Shown: in pieces, positions 45,143-53,848 of the stretch | How the letters are laid out: each line of letters starts with the position of its first letter | How positions within the stretch are numbered: position 1 is the first letter of the stretch | The notes under the pieces: generated by a model | The model's input: the letters and a program-made list of their open reading frames with translations, nothing else | Told to the model about the DNA's origin: nothing | Databases searched by the model: none | Program-made: the position numbers and the translations under genes | NCBI RefSeq assembly: GCF_002879615.1 | Contig: NZ_PNRF01000007.1 | Span: 1-64,000 of the forward strand | From: Billgrantia endophytica | GTDB taxonomy: Bacteria > Pseudomonadota > Gammaproteobacteria > Pseudomonadales > Halomonadaceae | Length of the DNA: 64,000 bases | Reading direction: 5' to 3'

Positions 45143-45955
45143 TCAGGCCGAGGAAGGATGGGCCCGCCGTATGTTGCCCAGCAGGGGCGCGCCGGTATCC
45201 GGGTCGATGATCAGGGTACAGTCGATTCCATAGAGATGACGCACCAGGTCGGTGGTGACCACCTGGTTCGGGGGGCCAGCGGCAACGATCCTGCCACCCT
45301 GCAGCGCCAGCAGATGGTCGGCATAGCGGCAGGCACTGGAGAGATCATGAAGCACCATCACCACGGTGCGTCCGCCGCCGGCCAGGCGCCGAACCAGCTC
45401 GAAGACTTCGATCTGGTGGCCCAGGTCCAGTGCGGAGGTGGGTTCATCGAGCAATAGCAATGGCGTCTGCTGTGCAATGGTCATGGCAATCCACGCCCGC
45501 TGCCGCTGCCCTCCGGAGAGGGCGTCCAACGGCCGCTCGGCCAGGTCTTCGAGATCCGCCGCCGCCAGCGCGTCATGCACGGCTTGGCGATCGTCCGCCG
45601 ACCATTGGCTCAACCAGCCCTGGTGCGGCTGACGCCCGAAGCGGATCAGGTCCATCACCGTCAGCCCTTCGGGCGCCGACGCCTGCTGAGGCAGCAGCGC
45701 CAGTTGCCGCGCCAGGGTACGCGCCGGCAGTCGCTGTATGTCGTCGCCATTGAGCAGCACACTGCCGGCGCCAGGCACGTGCAGGCGCGCCAGCCCCGCG
45801 AGCAGCGTCGACTTGCCGCAGCCGTTGGGGCCGACGATGGCCGTGACACGGCCAGGCGGCAATGTCATGTCCAGCGTATCGATCACCGGTGTGCGGCCAT
45901 AGGCCAGGCTCAGTGCCCGCGCTTCCAGCTCGGCCAGGTTGGCATAATGGTTCAT
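45143..45955 (-). CDS. Iron-siderophore ABC transporter ATP-binding protein (FecE/FepC type)
   Basis: The 270-residue ATPase has Walker [10 protein letters not shown], signature [13 protein letters not shown], Walker [13 protein letters not shown] and switch His in [16 protein letters not shown]. The sequence [14 protein letters not shown] closes the protein. It is the last gene of the minus-strand operon and overlaps the upstream permease gene by four bases. It powers uptake of a ferric siderophore delivered by the binding protein at 48151-49098. Confidence 0.94.
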   Translation of the reverse strand: MNHYANLAELEARALSLAYGRTPVIDTLDMTLPPGRVTAIVGPNGCGKSTLLAGLARLHVPGAGSVLLNGDDIQRLPARTLARQLALLPQQASAPEGLTVMDLIRFGRQPHQGWLSQWSADDRQAVHDALAAADLEDLAERPLDALSGGQRQRAWIAMTIAQQTPLLLLDEPTSALDLGHQIEVFELVRRLAGGGRTVVMVLHDLSSACRYADHLLALQGGRIVAAGPPNQVVTTDLVRHLYGIDCTLIIDPDTGAPLLGNIRRAHPSSA

Positions 45956-47103
45956 ACGAGATTCCTCGAGGCGGGACGCAGCAGAATCCACAGCAGCCAT
46001 GGTCCGCCCACCACGGCCGTGACGATGCCTACCGGCAGTTCGATCGGTGCCAACAGCACCCTCCCGACGAGGTCGGAAAGCACCATCACCAGTGCCCCCG
46101 CCAGCGCCGAGCCGATGATCGGTACGCCACGCCGCGACGACAGCGAGCGCGCGATTTCCGGACCGATCAGCCCCACCATCCCAACCGGCCCGGCCACGGC
46201 CACGGCCAGGCCGGTCAGCAGCACCGACACCGTCAGCACCTGCCAGCGGCGGCGTTGAATGACGATGCCCAGCCCCTGGGCGACCGCATCGCTGAAACGC
46301 ATCAACGACAGCGAGCGCGACAGCCACATGGCGAGCAACAGGCCGATGGCCAGCCCCACCGCCAATACCACCATGGCATTCGCTGGCCGGGCATTGAGCG
46401 TACCGATGGTCCATGGATAGGCGGCGTTGGCGGTATCGATGCCCACCCGCGCCAGCAGCAACTGGGTGATCGCACCGAACACCGCACCGACACCGATGCC
46501 GGCGACGATGAAGCGATAGCCACGCGTTCCGCCCCCCACGGCGAGGCCGAAGGTGATGGCCGCCGCGGTCGCCGCCCCCATCAACGCCATCGCCGGCGGC
46601 GCCAGGGAGACGCTGATGCCGACCACGGAAGCCACGGCGAACGCCGTGGCACCGTTGTCGATCCCGATGATGCCGGGTGTGGCGAGACGATTGCGGGCCA
46701 GGGTCTGCATCAGGCAGCCGGCCACGGCGAACGCGGCACCGGTCAGCCAGGCCGCGGTCAGGCGTGGCAGGCGCAGCTCGTGGACCATGAAAGCGGCCAC
46801 CATATCGCCTTCCCCCCGCAGCACCGCCAGCAGTTCGAGCGGCCCGAGAACCACACTGCCCACCGCCAGATACATCAGCGAGGACAGCAGCAGAACCACC
46901 GTCAGCAGCAGGTTGGCGATCACGCTACGGCGTTCGACCAACACGCTGGCCCAGCGCGGTTCGGCGACCGGCCAGCGCCACGCCAGTCGCCAGCTCCCCG
47001 GCGGCGCCGGAACACGCACCTCGTCCGAGAGCTGGGGTATATCGAGAGTCCTGTCGTGCAACGTTCGACTCCTGAAGGAGAGATGGCTCATGGTGTCGGA
47101 CAT
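45952..47103 (-). CDS. Iron-siderophore ABC transporter permease (FecD/FepG type)
   Basis: The 383-residue membrane protein belongs to the FecCD/BtuC family. It has a longer N-terminal cytoplasmic extension (about 60 residues) than its partner, then nine to ten hydrophobic segments. Family parts include [39 protein letters not shown] and [20 protein letters not shown]. The start at 47103 lies one base after the stop of the upstream permease gene. The two permeases likely form a heterodimer. Confidence 0.93.
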   Translation of the reverse strand: MSDTMSHLSFRSRTLHDRTLDIPQLSDEVRVPAPPGSWRLAWRWPVAEPRWASVLVERRSVIANLLLTVVLLLSSLMYLAVGSVVLGPLELLAVLRGEGDMVAAFMVHELRLPRLTAAWLTGAAFAVAGCLMQTLARNRLATPGIIGIDNGATAFAVASVVGISVSLAPPAMALMGAATAAAITFGLAVGGGTRGYRFIVAGIGVGAVFGAITQLLLARVGIDTANAAYPWTIGTLNARPANAMVVLAVGLAIGLLLAMWLSRSLSLMRFSDAVAQGLGIVIQRRRWQVLTVSVLLTGLAVAVAGPVGMVGLIGPEIARSLSSRRGVPIIGSALAGALVMVLSDLVGRVLLAPIELPVGIVTAVVGGPWLLWILLRPASRNLV

Positions 47104-47104
47104 G

Positions 47105-48151
47105 TCATAGCGTCGGCATGCGTCGTGCGCGCACCACGGCGACCAGAACCGGCGCACCGCAGATCGCGGTCAGCACGCCCAGCGGCATTTCGGAAGGCGC
47201 CACCAGCAGGCGTGAGAGAACGTCGGCCGACACGACCATCAGCGGCCCCAGCGGCACGCACAGCCATAACGCCCGGCGAATGTCCGGCCCGGCCAGTGCC
47301 CGGGCCGCGAAGGGCACGACCAAACCCACGAAGGCGATAGGCCCGGCAATGGCGGTCGCCGCACCGACCAGCAACGACACCGCCAGAATCACCAGCAGGC
47401 GGACACGGGCGGGACGATGTCCCAAGCCGGAGGCGACACGCTCCCCCAGTGCCAATGCCGCCAATGGACGCGCGATGGCCAGCACGATGACGCCGGCCAC
47501 CAGCAAGCTGGGCAGTACCGCGATGAGGTCGTCGATACGCCGCCCGGACAGACTGCCGATCACCCAGAAGCGGATCTCGTCGGCGGCACGCTGGTCGAAC
47601 AGCAACAGCAGGGAGGTAAACGATGCCAACAGGGCGGAAAACGCCGCGCCGGCCAGCACCAGCCGAATGGGATCGCTACCCACCCCCCGCATCCGCACCA
47701 CACTGAGAACGCACAGGCAGCCTACCAATGCCCCCAGCTGTGCCGCCGATACCCGCAGCGTGGCGGCACTGGCGCCCAACAGCAGCGCCAGCGCCACGGC
47801 GAAGGCGCTGCCTGCGCTGACACCCAGCAAGCCCGGTTCGGCCAGCGGATTGCGTGTCATCGCCTGCAGTAGCGCGCCGGACACCCCCAGTGCCACCCCC
47901 ACCGCAATGCCGATCAGGGTGCGCGGCAAACGCAACGAACCGACCACGAAACGCGCCTCGGCGTCACCGCCGCCAAGCAGTACCGCAATAGCCCGGCCAG
48001 GGCCGACCTCGCCGGCCCCCAACAGCACACTTGCCAAGCCTGCCAGCAATACCAGCAGGCTCAAGACGATGAACGGTCGCGCCACGCCTTGCGGACGACG
48101 CCAACGCCACGCGGGCAGGCACTCCGCTATACGCATCAGGGCAATGCGCAT
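47105..48151 (-). CDS. Iron-siderophore ABC transporter permease (FecC/FepD type)
   Basis: The 348-residue protein is a FecCD-family permease: FVVGSLRLPRTLIGIAVGVA, LGVSGALLQAMTRNPLAEPG, LLGVSAGSAFAVALALLLGA and AIAGPIAFVGLVVPFAARAL. The start at 48151 overlaps the binding-protein stop (TGATG). Together with the next permease it makes the translocation channel for the ferric siderophore. No lesion is visible. Confidence 0.93.
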   Translation of the reverse strand: MRIALMRIAECLPAWRWRRPQGVARPFIVLSLLVLLAGLASVLLGAGEVGPGRAIAVLLGGGDAEARFVVGSLRLPRTLIGIAVGVALGVSGALLQAMTRNPLAEPGLLGVSAGSAFAVALALLLGASAATLRVSAAQLGALVGCLCVLSVVRMRGVGSDPIRLVLAGAAFSALLASFTSLLLLFDQRAADEIRFWVIGSLSGRRIDDLIAVLPSLLVAGVIVLAIARPLAALALGERVASGLGHRPARVRLLVILAVSLLVGAATAIAGPIAFVGLVVPFAARALAGPDIRRALWLCVPLGPLMVVSADVLSRLLVAPSEMPLGVLTAICGAPVLVAVVRARRMPTL

Positions 48152-49098
48152 CAGGGCAGCAGCGCGGCTTCGAGCTGGTCGAGAATCGCCTGGGCCGCCA
48201 GGGGGCCGGAAGCACTGCTCCACAGCTGGCCATCCACCGGAATCACCCGCTCGTTCTGCACCACGTTCAGCCTATCGAACGCCGGTGACCGACGAGCGGC
48301 ATCCAGTGCTTCCCGGCCCTCTTCGTTGAGCGTGGCCAGAAACAGCCAGTCACGATCCACCTGCGACAGGTTCTCCAGGCTCAGCGGGTCGCTGTGCCCC
48401 GCTCCCTCGCGCACCAGCCCACTATCGTTCACCTCGAGGCCGGCGGCATCGAGCAGCCCTGACGCGAAGATCTGCGTCGACATCACCATCGGCCCCTGGG
48501 GCATCCAACGCACCAGGACGACATCATTGTCCACCTCGTGCTCGGCCAGGGCACTGGCCAGTTCGGCTGCCCGGGCCTCGACGTCGGCAATCGCCGCCTC
48601 CACCTCTTCCTCACGATCGAGAGCCTGGGCAAACAGCCGCGCCTCGTCTTTCCAGGCATCGGGGGAGAACCCATCCGTCGCGGGCACCACGGTGGGTGCG
48701 ATACGCGACAGCAGCGCATACTGCTCACTGCTGATCAGCGGCGTTGCCAGGATCAAGTCGGGGCGCTGCATCAACACCGCCTCGATATTGATCTCACGCA
48801 CCACACCGACAATGGCGATGTCATCGAGGTAATCGTCCAGGTAACGCGCCACGCCGTCGCCACCGCGCGTGGTCACGGCCCCCACGGGTGTCACCCCCGC
48901 CGCCAGTGCGGTATCCAGCGCGCCTTCATAGAGGGTCACGACCCGCCTGGCCTCGCCATTCAGGGTTACCTCGCCAAAGGCCGTTTCGAGGGTGCGAGCC
49001 TGGGCCGAAGCCAGTGGGAGGCAGAGGATCATGGCTATCGCCATGAATGCCGTCAATCGATGCAGAATGGACACGGTCGGTGCCAGGTAGAGCGGCAT
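48151..49098 (-). CDS. Iron-siderophore ABC transporter substrate-binding protein (FecB/FepB type)
   Basis: The 315-residue protein has a signal peptide (LTAFMAIAMILCLPLASAQA) and the type III binding-protein fold. It shows RRVVTLYEGALDTALAAGVTPVGAVT, then EAVLMQRPDLILATPLISSE, LLSRIAPTVVPATDG and WLFLATLNEEGREA. It is the first gene of the operon, and a Fur box lies 37 bases upstream of the start at 49098. The siderophore bound cannot be deduced; no biosynthesis genes are present in the window. Confidence 0.92.
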   Translation of the reverse strand: MPLYLAPTVSILHRLTAFMAIAMILCLPLASAQARTLETAFGEVTLNGEARRVVTLYEGALDTALAAGVTPVGAVTTRGGDGVARYLDDYLDDIAIVGVVREINIEAVLMQRPDLILATPLISSEQYALLSRIAPTVVPATDGFSPDAWKDEARLFAQALDREEEVEAAIADVEARAAELASALAEHEVDNDVVLVRWMPQGPMVMSTQIFASGLLDAAGLEVNDSGLVREGAGHSDPLSLENLSQVDRDWLFLATLNEEGREALDAARRSPAFDRLNVVQNERVIPVDGQLWSSASGPLAAQAILDQLEAALLP

Positions 49099-49134
49099 GT
49101 CGGCATGCTCCTTACACGTTGCGAAACAACAAAC

Positions 49135-49153
49135 GACAATGATTATCACAATC
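49135..49153 (-). promoter_or_regulatory. Fur box of the iron ABC operon
   Basis: On the minus strand GATTGTGATAATCATTGTC matches 16 of 19 positions of the Fur consensus GATAATGATAATCATTATC. It is 37 bases upstream of the binding-protein start, in a good place to block transcription when iron is plentiful. Confidence 0.88.
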
Positions 49154-49225
49154 GTTATCGCGTCACACCACGCAACATACCGTTGCCGAATACGCAACGG
49201 CCAAAGACTTGACACCAGCCACAAC

Positions 49226-49244
49226 GAGAATCATTTACATTCAT
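49226..49244 (+). promoter_or_regulatory. Degenerate Fur-like site upstream of the LysR gene
   Basis: GAGAATCATTTACATTCAT matches 11 of 19 consensus positions and keeps the GANAAT-ATT-CATT hexamer pattern common at Fur targets. It lies about 54 bases before the LysR gene and may let Fur control this regulator separately from the divergent operon. Confidence 0.45.
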
Positions 49245-49297
49245 TGATCCAGATGGGAAACTGAGTTCTCCTACTCGAACCAACGGCCGCTTTCGCC

Positions 49298-50251
49298 ATG
49301 TACGATCTCGCCGAATTGACCTCATTCGTACACGTCATGCAATCCGGCAGCCTGACCCGTAGCGCCCAGGAACTCGGTCTGGCCAAGTCGACGCTGAGCC
49401 GGCGTATCGCCCAGTTGGAAAACCAGCTGGGCCAGCCGCTGCTGCGGCGCCAGTCCAATCGCCTCCTGCCCACCGAGGCAGGCCAGCTCTTCTACGGCTA
49501 CTGCCAGCAGATCATCGAGCTCGCCGAGCAGGGCCAGCACGCCCTGGACGAACTGCGCCAGGAGGTCAGTGGCGAGCTGGTGGTGGCCACTCACAACGCC
49601 CTGGCCCGCAGCTGGCTGTGCGATCAGTTGATGGTTTTCATGGCCGATCACCCCGGTATCCGCCTGACATTGCAGACCCGGCAGCACCCACCGCTCGACA
49701 CCGACAGCCAGGCCGTCTTCCTGTGGCTGGGTGAGGTACCCAAGACGGTCCTGCGCCAGGAAACCCTGGCCTGGCTCGGCCGTGGCCTCTACGCCCACCC
49801 CGATCACCTGGCACGGTGCGGCGCTCCCGCCCATCCCAAGGAATTGGCCCGGCATGCCTGGGTCGATCTGCTCGGGGACACGGAGCATGGCCTGGTGCTG
49901 CACCACCCCGACGAAGGGGAATATTTCTTCCAGCCGCCCGACTCCCGTTTCCAGGTCGACCAGCATGTCCTGCATGGCGATGCCATCGCCCACGGACAAG
50001 GCATGGGCATCATGCCCCACTGGCTGGCTGCCAGGCGCGAAGCCTTCCACCCCGGGTCACTGCAACGCTGCCTGCCCGAGTGGAGCGCACCACCGGTGCC
50101 GGTGACGCTGCTTCATGCCTATGGCCACCGGCCTCGCAAGGTCACGGCTCTGCTGTGCCATTTACGTCAGAACCTGCCTGGGGAGTGGCGGAACCAGCCA
50201 CCGCGGCTTCAGAGCGACATTTTCCGACACCCGAAAATGGCAACGGCTTGA
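49298..50251 (+). CDS. LysR family regulator within the iron-uptake island
   Basis: The 317-residue protein has the LysR helix-turn-helix (LTSFVHVMQSGSLTRSAQEL then LAKSTLSRRIAQLENQLGQP) and a co-inducer domain with LAWLGRGLYAHPDHLARCG and AIAHGQGMGIMPHWLAARRE. It is divergent from the iron ABC operon and faces the TonB receptor gene. Regulators of siderophore uptake are more often AraC-type or sigma/anti-sigma pairs, so a LysR protein here is a little unusual. It probably adjusts the receptor or transporter to the presence of a specific ligand. Confidence 0.92.
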   Translation: MYDLAELTSFVHVMQSGSLTRSAQELGLAKSTLSRRIAQLENQLGQPLLRRQSNRLLPTEAGQLFYGYCQQIIELAEQGQHALDELRQEVSGELVVATHNALARSWLCDQLMVFMADHPGIRLTLQTRQHPPLDTDSQAVFLWLGEVPKTVLRQETLAWLGRGLYAHPDHLARCGAPAHPKELARHAWVDLLGDTEHGLVLHHPDEGEYFFQPPDSRFQVDQHVLHGDAIAHGQGMGIMPHWLAARREAFHPGSLQRCLPEWSAPPVPVTLLHAYGHRPRKVTALLCHLRQNLPGEWRNQPPRLQSDIFRHPKMATA

Positions 50252-50345
50252 GTCGCCGCCAGGGTGTTGCCGATTACGCAACGCAATGTTGCCCTCGATT
50301 ACCCTGACTCGAGGGAACTTTTCTGAATAGAATCACCATGCATTT

Positions 50346-50364
50346 GATAATCCGTCTCATTATC
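50346..50364 (+). promoter_or_regulatory. Fur box of the TonB receptor gene
   Basis: GATAATCCGTCTCATTATC keeps both outer arms of the Fur consensus exactly (GATAAT and TCATTATC) and matches 14 of 19 positions overall. It lies 27 bases upstream of the receptor ATG. Confidence 0.85.
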
Positions 50365-50390
50365 AACGTAACCATTGCACAGGTGATCCC

Positions 50391-52604
50391 ATGCTTTACC
50401 CTCGCCGTACCGCCCTGGCCCTTGCGGTTGCCGCTGCAACGACCACTTTTGCCGCCCATGCCCAGGATGCCGCCCGCCTCGACAGCATCGTCGTGACCGC
50501 CGGTGGCTTCGAGCAGGCACTCAGAGAAGCACCGGCCAGCATCTCGGTGGTGACCCGCGAGGAGCTGGAACAACAGCGTTTCTCCAATATCGCCGAGGCT
50601 ATCGCCAATGTACCTGGCGTCGATGTGCGCTCCGGCGTCGGCAAGACCGGCGGTCTCAATGTCGAAATTCGCGGCATGCCCAGCGCCTATACGCTGATTC
50701 TGATCGATGGCCGTCGCCAGAATGCCGCGTCCGATGTGACACCCAATGGCTTCGGCGAGACTTCCACAAGCTTCATGCCACCGCTATCGGCTATCGAGCG
50801 TATCGAGGTCATTCGCGGCCCGATGTCGACCCTCTATGGCTCCGATGCCATGGGTGGGGTCATCAATATCATCACCCGTCCGGTCAGCGATACCTGGGCC
50901 GGCAACGTCTCCGTCGATACCACCTTCCAGGAAGATCGCACCGCCAGCAACTCGCAGAACCTCAATCTCTATGCATCAGGCCCTTTGGTCGAGGACACCC
51001 TGGGCCTGCAACTGCGCGGCCGCCTGTTCGATCGCGACTCATCGGATCGCTTGATCGAAGGCGCCTCCGGTCGCGACCCGCGTCCCGGCGAAGCGCGCAT
51101 CTACTCCATTGGCGGACGCCTGACCCTGACCCCGGACGACACCAACGAATTCTGGCTGGATGCCGAGCGCGCCCGTCAGTGGTACGACAATGCTGATGGC
51201 CGCCTAGGCAATGTAGATGGCACAAATCCAGACAACCCAGGTCAAACTTACGGCTACGAAGAATGGATGCGCTTCAATCGCGACCAGGTGGCGATTGGTC
51301 ATACCAGCCGCTTTGATCTCGGCACTTGGGACTCCAGCTTGATGTATCATGAGACGGAGACTCTGGGCCGTACGATTCCACACCCCGATACCCCTCCCAG
51401 TACAAATAACCCCGAAGGTAACCCTGGCCCTCCCGGTACACCGCATCCGCAACTGCCTCACTCACCGATCATCCGCTCGGAGCGTGTACTGGAAAACATC
51501 CAGACGGTATTCGATACCAAGTTCACCGCCCCGGTCGGCGATCACATGCTTACCATCGGTGGCCAGTACCTGGATGCCGAGCTCACCGATGGCATTGCGC
51601 CAGACAGCTATGACGAGTCTCAATGGGCACTGTTCATCGAAAATGAATGGTGGATGCGTGACGACCTGGCGCTGACCCTGGGCGGCCGTTTCGAGGACCA
51701 CGATGCCTTCGGCAGCCATTTCACCCCACGCGGCTATCTGGTATGGAACGCTGATGCCTCCTGGACGTTCAAGGGTGGGGTGAGCCAGGGTTATAAGACT
51801 CCGACCCTCAACCAGTTGCGGGATGGTATCAACCAGATTACCGGCCAAGGCGCGGCACTACAGATCGGTAACCCGGACTTGCAACCAGAAGAAAGTACCA
51901 ACTACGAAATTGGTGCCATTTACGACAATCTCGCGGGCTTCTCTGCAGGCATTACACTATTCCATACTGACTTCGAGGATCGTATCGTAACCGCTGACCA
52001 GCGCGTTGTATCAGGCCATCCCACCATACCGGACGGCACGTACAACCAGGCAGTCAATGTCAGTGAGGCGGAAACCCAGGGTCTCGAACTGGAAACTCGC
52101 TACCGCTTCGCTCCCGACTGGGAAGTGCGTGGGGGCTATACCTACACCGACACCGAAATCACTTCCGAAGATGGCCAAGGACTGGTATTGAGCAATGCGC
52201 CTAAGCACAAATTTACCGCCAGCCTGTCTTGGGATATCACCGATCGTTGGACCACCAGTCTGGATGGTGAATATTACTCTTCCCGTGAGCGCTTCCCAGG
52301 TGGAGTTCCGCAACCGGGCGGAAACCCCACCAACCAGCAAAACTATGCTCTATATCAACAGGTTGGCAACAAACTTGACAGCTATGAGCTGTTCCATCTG
52401 CGCTCATCTTACCAGCTATCGGATAATGTGCGCCTAACCGGTACTATCTGGAACCTGTTCGACAAGGACTTCGGCAAGGCAACCACCTACGAATTCAATG
52501 GAGAGACTCACGCAGCATATCATTACTCTCAAACCGCTCAGTCTACTAACGGGACTTACCTCGACCGCCGCAGCCTCTGGCTCTCGGCCAGCTACGAGTT
52601 CTAA
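50391..52604 (+). CDS. TonB-dependent siderophore receptor (CirA/FepA type)
   Basis: The 737-residue outer-membrane protein has a signal peptide (LALAVAAATTTFAAHAQ), a TonB box-like DSIVVTAGG and a plug domain (APASISVVTREELEQQRFSN; GMPSAYTLILIDGRRQNAAS; AIERIEVIRGPMSTLYGSDA). A 22-strand barrel follows and ends in the Phe-terminal strand SLWLSASYEF. It resembles catecholate-siderophore receptors. I see no FRAP/NPNL heme motif. Base composition of the loops near 51190-51460 and 51830-52600 is less GC-rich than the rest, suggesting recombination or positive selection. Confidence 0.95.
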   Translation: MLYPRRTALALAVAAATTTFAAHAQDAARLDSIVVTAGGFEQALREAPASISVVTREELEQQRFSNIAEAIANVPGVDVRSGVGKTGGLNVEIRGMPSAYTLILIDGRRQNAASDVTPNGFGETSTSFMPPLSAIERIEVIRGPMSTLYGSDAMGGVINIITRPVSDTWAGNVSVDTTFQEDRTASNSQNLNLYASGPLVEDTLGLQLRGRLFDRDSSDRLIEGASGRDPRPGEARIYSIGGRLTLTPDDTNEFWLDAERARQWYDNADGRLGNVDGTNPDNPGQTYGYEEWMRFNRDQVAIGHTSRFDLGTWDSSLMYHETETLGRTIPHPDTPPSTNNPEGNPGPPGTPHPQLPHSPIIRSERVLENIQTVFDTKFTAPVGDHMLTIGGQYLDAELTDGIAPDSYDESQWALFIENEWWMRDDLALTLGGRFEDHDAFGSHFTPRGYLVWNADASWTFKGGVSQGYKTPTLNQLRDGINQITGQGAALQIGNPDLQPEESTNYEIGAIYDNLAGFSAGITLFHTDFEDRIVTADQRVVSGHPTIPDGTYNQAVNVSEAETQGLELETRYRFAPDWEVRGGYTYTDTEITSEDGQGLVLSNAPKHKFTASLSWDITDRWTTSLDGEYYSSRERFPGGVPQPGGNPTNQQNYALYQQVGNKLDSYELFHLRSSYQLSDNVRLTGTIWNLFDKDFGKATTYEFNGETHAAYHYSQTAQSTNGTYLDRRSLWLSASYEF

Positions 52605-52634
52605 GCGATAGCCACCAGCGCTCTCGATCGTTTG

Positions 52635-52658
52635 CCCCGGCTTCTGCCGGGGTTTTTT
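52635..52658 (+). terminator. Rho-independent terminator of the TonB receptor gene
   Basis: CCCCGG-CTTCTG-CCGGGG forms a perfect six-pair stem followed directly by six T. It begins 31 bases after the receptor stop. Confidence 0.95.
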
Positions 52659-52670
52659 CATCGTTGGGAA

Positions 52671-52868
52671 TCAGTTGGCGAGCGCCACCGGCTCGATGGG
52701 GTTGACGCAGCGCGCCTGATCGAGATCGACGGCGGCATAGATGCCACCCAGGGTGGCGGGGTCCTCGAGCACTGCCGCCGTCAGCGCGGCAAGGTCAGCA
52801 TGGTGGATGAAGCCGTGCATGGCGGGATCGAGGCTGAGAATGCCCCGCCCTTGGGGTTTGGCCTTGAC
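52671..52868 (-). pseudogene. C-terminal remnant of an atypical SDR/NmrA-like NAD(P)-binding protein
   Basis: About 65 codons read KAKPQGRGILSLDPAMHGF, then IHHADLAALTAAVLEDPATL and GGIYAAVDLDQARCV, ending ALAN-stop. This is the typical tail of SDR a5-type proteins. The 5' two thirds are absent: just upstream on this strand lies the Fur box of the hmu operon. The gene was therefore cut when the two iron operons came together. The identification is by familiarity with the family tail and should be confirmed by search. Confidence 0.65.
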
Positions 52869-52880
52869 ATGACAAACAGT

Positions 52881-52899
52881 AATGATAATTCTTATCATT
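52881..52899. promoter_or_regulatory. Fur box of the hmu-like operon
   Basis: AATGATAA-TTC-TTATCATT is a perfect inverted repeat with eight-base arms, closely matching the Fur site core. It lies 20 bases before the ATG of the binding-protein gene at 52919, so it probably overlaps the promoter. Confidence 0.88.
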
Positions 52900-52918
52900 T
52901 TGCATCGAGGAGGTGATC

Positions 52919-53848
52919 ATGCCCGTCCGTCGACCTTGGCCGTCACAGCGCGTGGCCTTCAGAGCCACCTCTCTTCGGCGCTTCTTGTTGCGGGGGCTTC
53001 TGGTGATCGCCATGTCGTGTCTGGCAGTCGTACCTGCCAGCGCGGCAAAACGGATCGTCATCGCTGGCGGAGACCTCACCGAGATTGCCTTCGCGCTCGG
53101 TGCGGGCCAGCGCGTGGTCGGTGTCGATACCACCTCCACTTATCCGGCAACCGTCGGTGAGCTGCCCAGCATCGGCTATGTCCGCACGCTTTCGCCCGAG
53201 GGCGTGCTGTCACTGCGCCCCGAGCAGGTGCTGGCCAGCCATTTCGCAGGCCCGGAAGCGACGCTGAGCCGGCTTCGCGCCGCCGGCGTCAGCGTTCTGC
53301 AGGCACCCGCTCCACGGGGCGGGGCAGCGGACAGCGTGCCCGCCAAGATTCGTTTCGTCGGTGAGGCATTGGGCCAGGAAGCGGCGGCCGAGCGGCTGGT
53401 CTCGACCTTCGAAGCCGAGCTGGCAGAGGTAAGGGAACACACGGCGGCCTACACGGACGGTCCACGCGTCCTGTTCGTTCTGTCAGCGGAAAGCGGCCCG
53501 ATGATCATCGGGGGAAAAGGCTCCGTTGCCGAGGCGATGATCCGCATGGCAGGTGGCGAACCGCTGACGGGCGGCGTCACCGGCTATCGGCCGCTGTCCC
53601 TGGAGGCCGTGATGGCCCTTCAGCCGGATATCGTGCTGATGATGGCGGAGCAACTGGAAAACCGTTCGAAAGAGTCGGTCCTGCAGAGGCCGGATCTCCG
53701 CGAGACTCCCGCTGGACGCCAGGGCCGCCTGGTTGCCATGGAGGGCATGCTGCTGCTCGGCTATGGCCCGCGCACCCCCTTCGCCATCGGCAAACTGCAT
53801 GAGGCGCTGCGCGCCAGCATGGCAACGGCAGAGAACGAGGGGCCATGA
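52919..53848 (+). CDS. hmuT: Hemin-type ABC transporter substrate-binding protein (HmuT/HutB)
   Basis: The 309-residue protein has an Arg-rich N-terminus, a signal segment (LLVIAMSCLAVVPASAA) and the HmuT pattern: RIVIAGGDLTEIAFALGAGQ, then RVVGVDTTSTYPATVGELPS, IGYVRTLSPEGVLSLRPEQV and GYRPLSLEAVMALQPDIVLM. The Tyr in VDTTSTYPA is in the position of the axial heme ligand. It delivers heme to the HmuUV importer. GAGGAGG lies five bases before ATG 52919. Its stop overlaps the permease start. Confidence 0.92.
   Translation: MPVRRPWPSQRVAFRATSLRRFLLRGLLVIAMSCLAVVPASAAKRIVIAGGDLTEIAFALGAGQRVVGVDTTSTYPATVGELPSIGYVRTLSPEGVLSLRPEQVLASHFAGPEATLSRLRAAGVSVLQAPAPRGGAADSVPAKIRFVGEALGQEAAAERLVSTFEAELAEVREHTAAYTDGPRVLFVLSAESGPMIIGGKGSVAEAMIRMAGGEPLTGGVTGYRPLSLEAVMALQPDIVLMMAEQLENRSKESVLQRPDLRETPAGRQGRLVAMEGMLLLGYGPRTPFAIGKLHEALRASMATAENEGP

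Noticed and set aside
50391..52604. TonB receptor as a heme receptor because of the nearby hmu-like operon
   Set aside because: No FRAP/NPNL heme motif is visible, and a terminator and a gene remnant separate it from hmuT; siderophore specificity is more likely.
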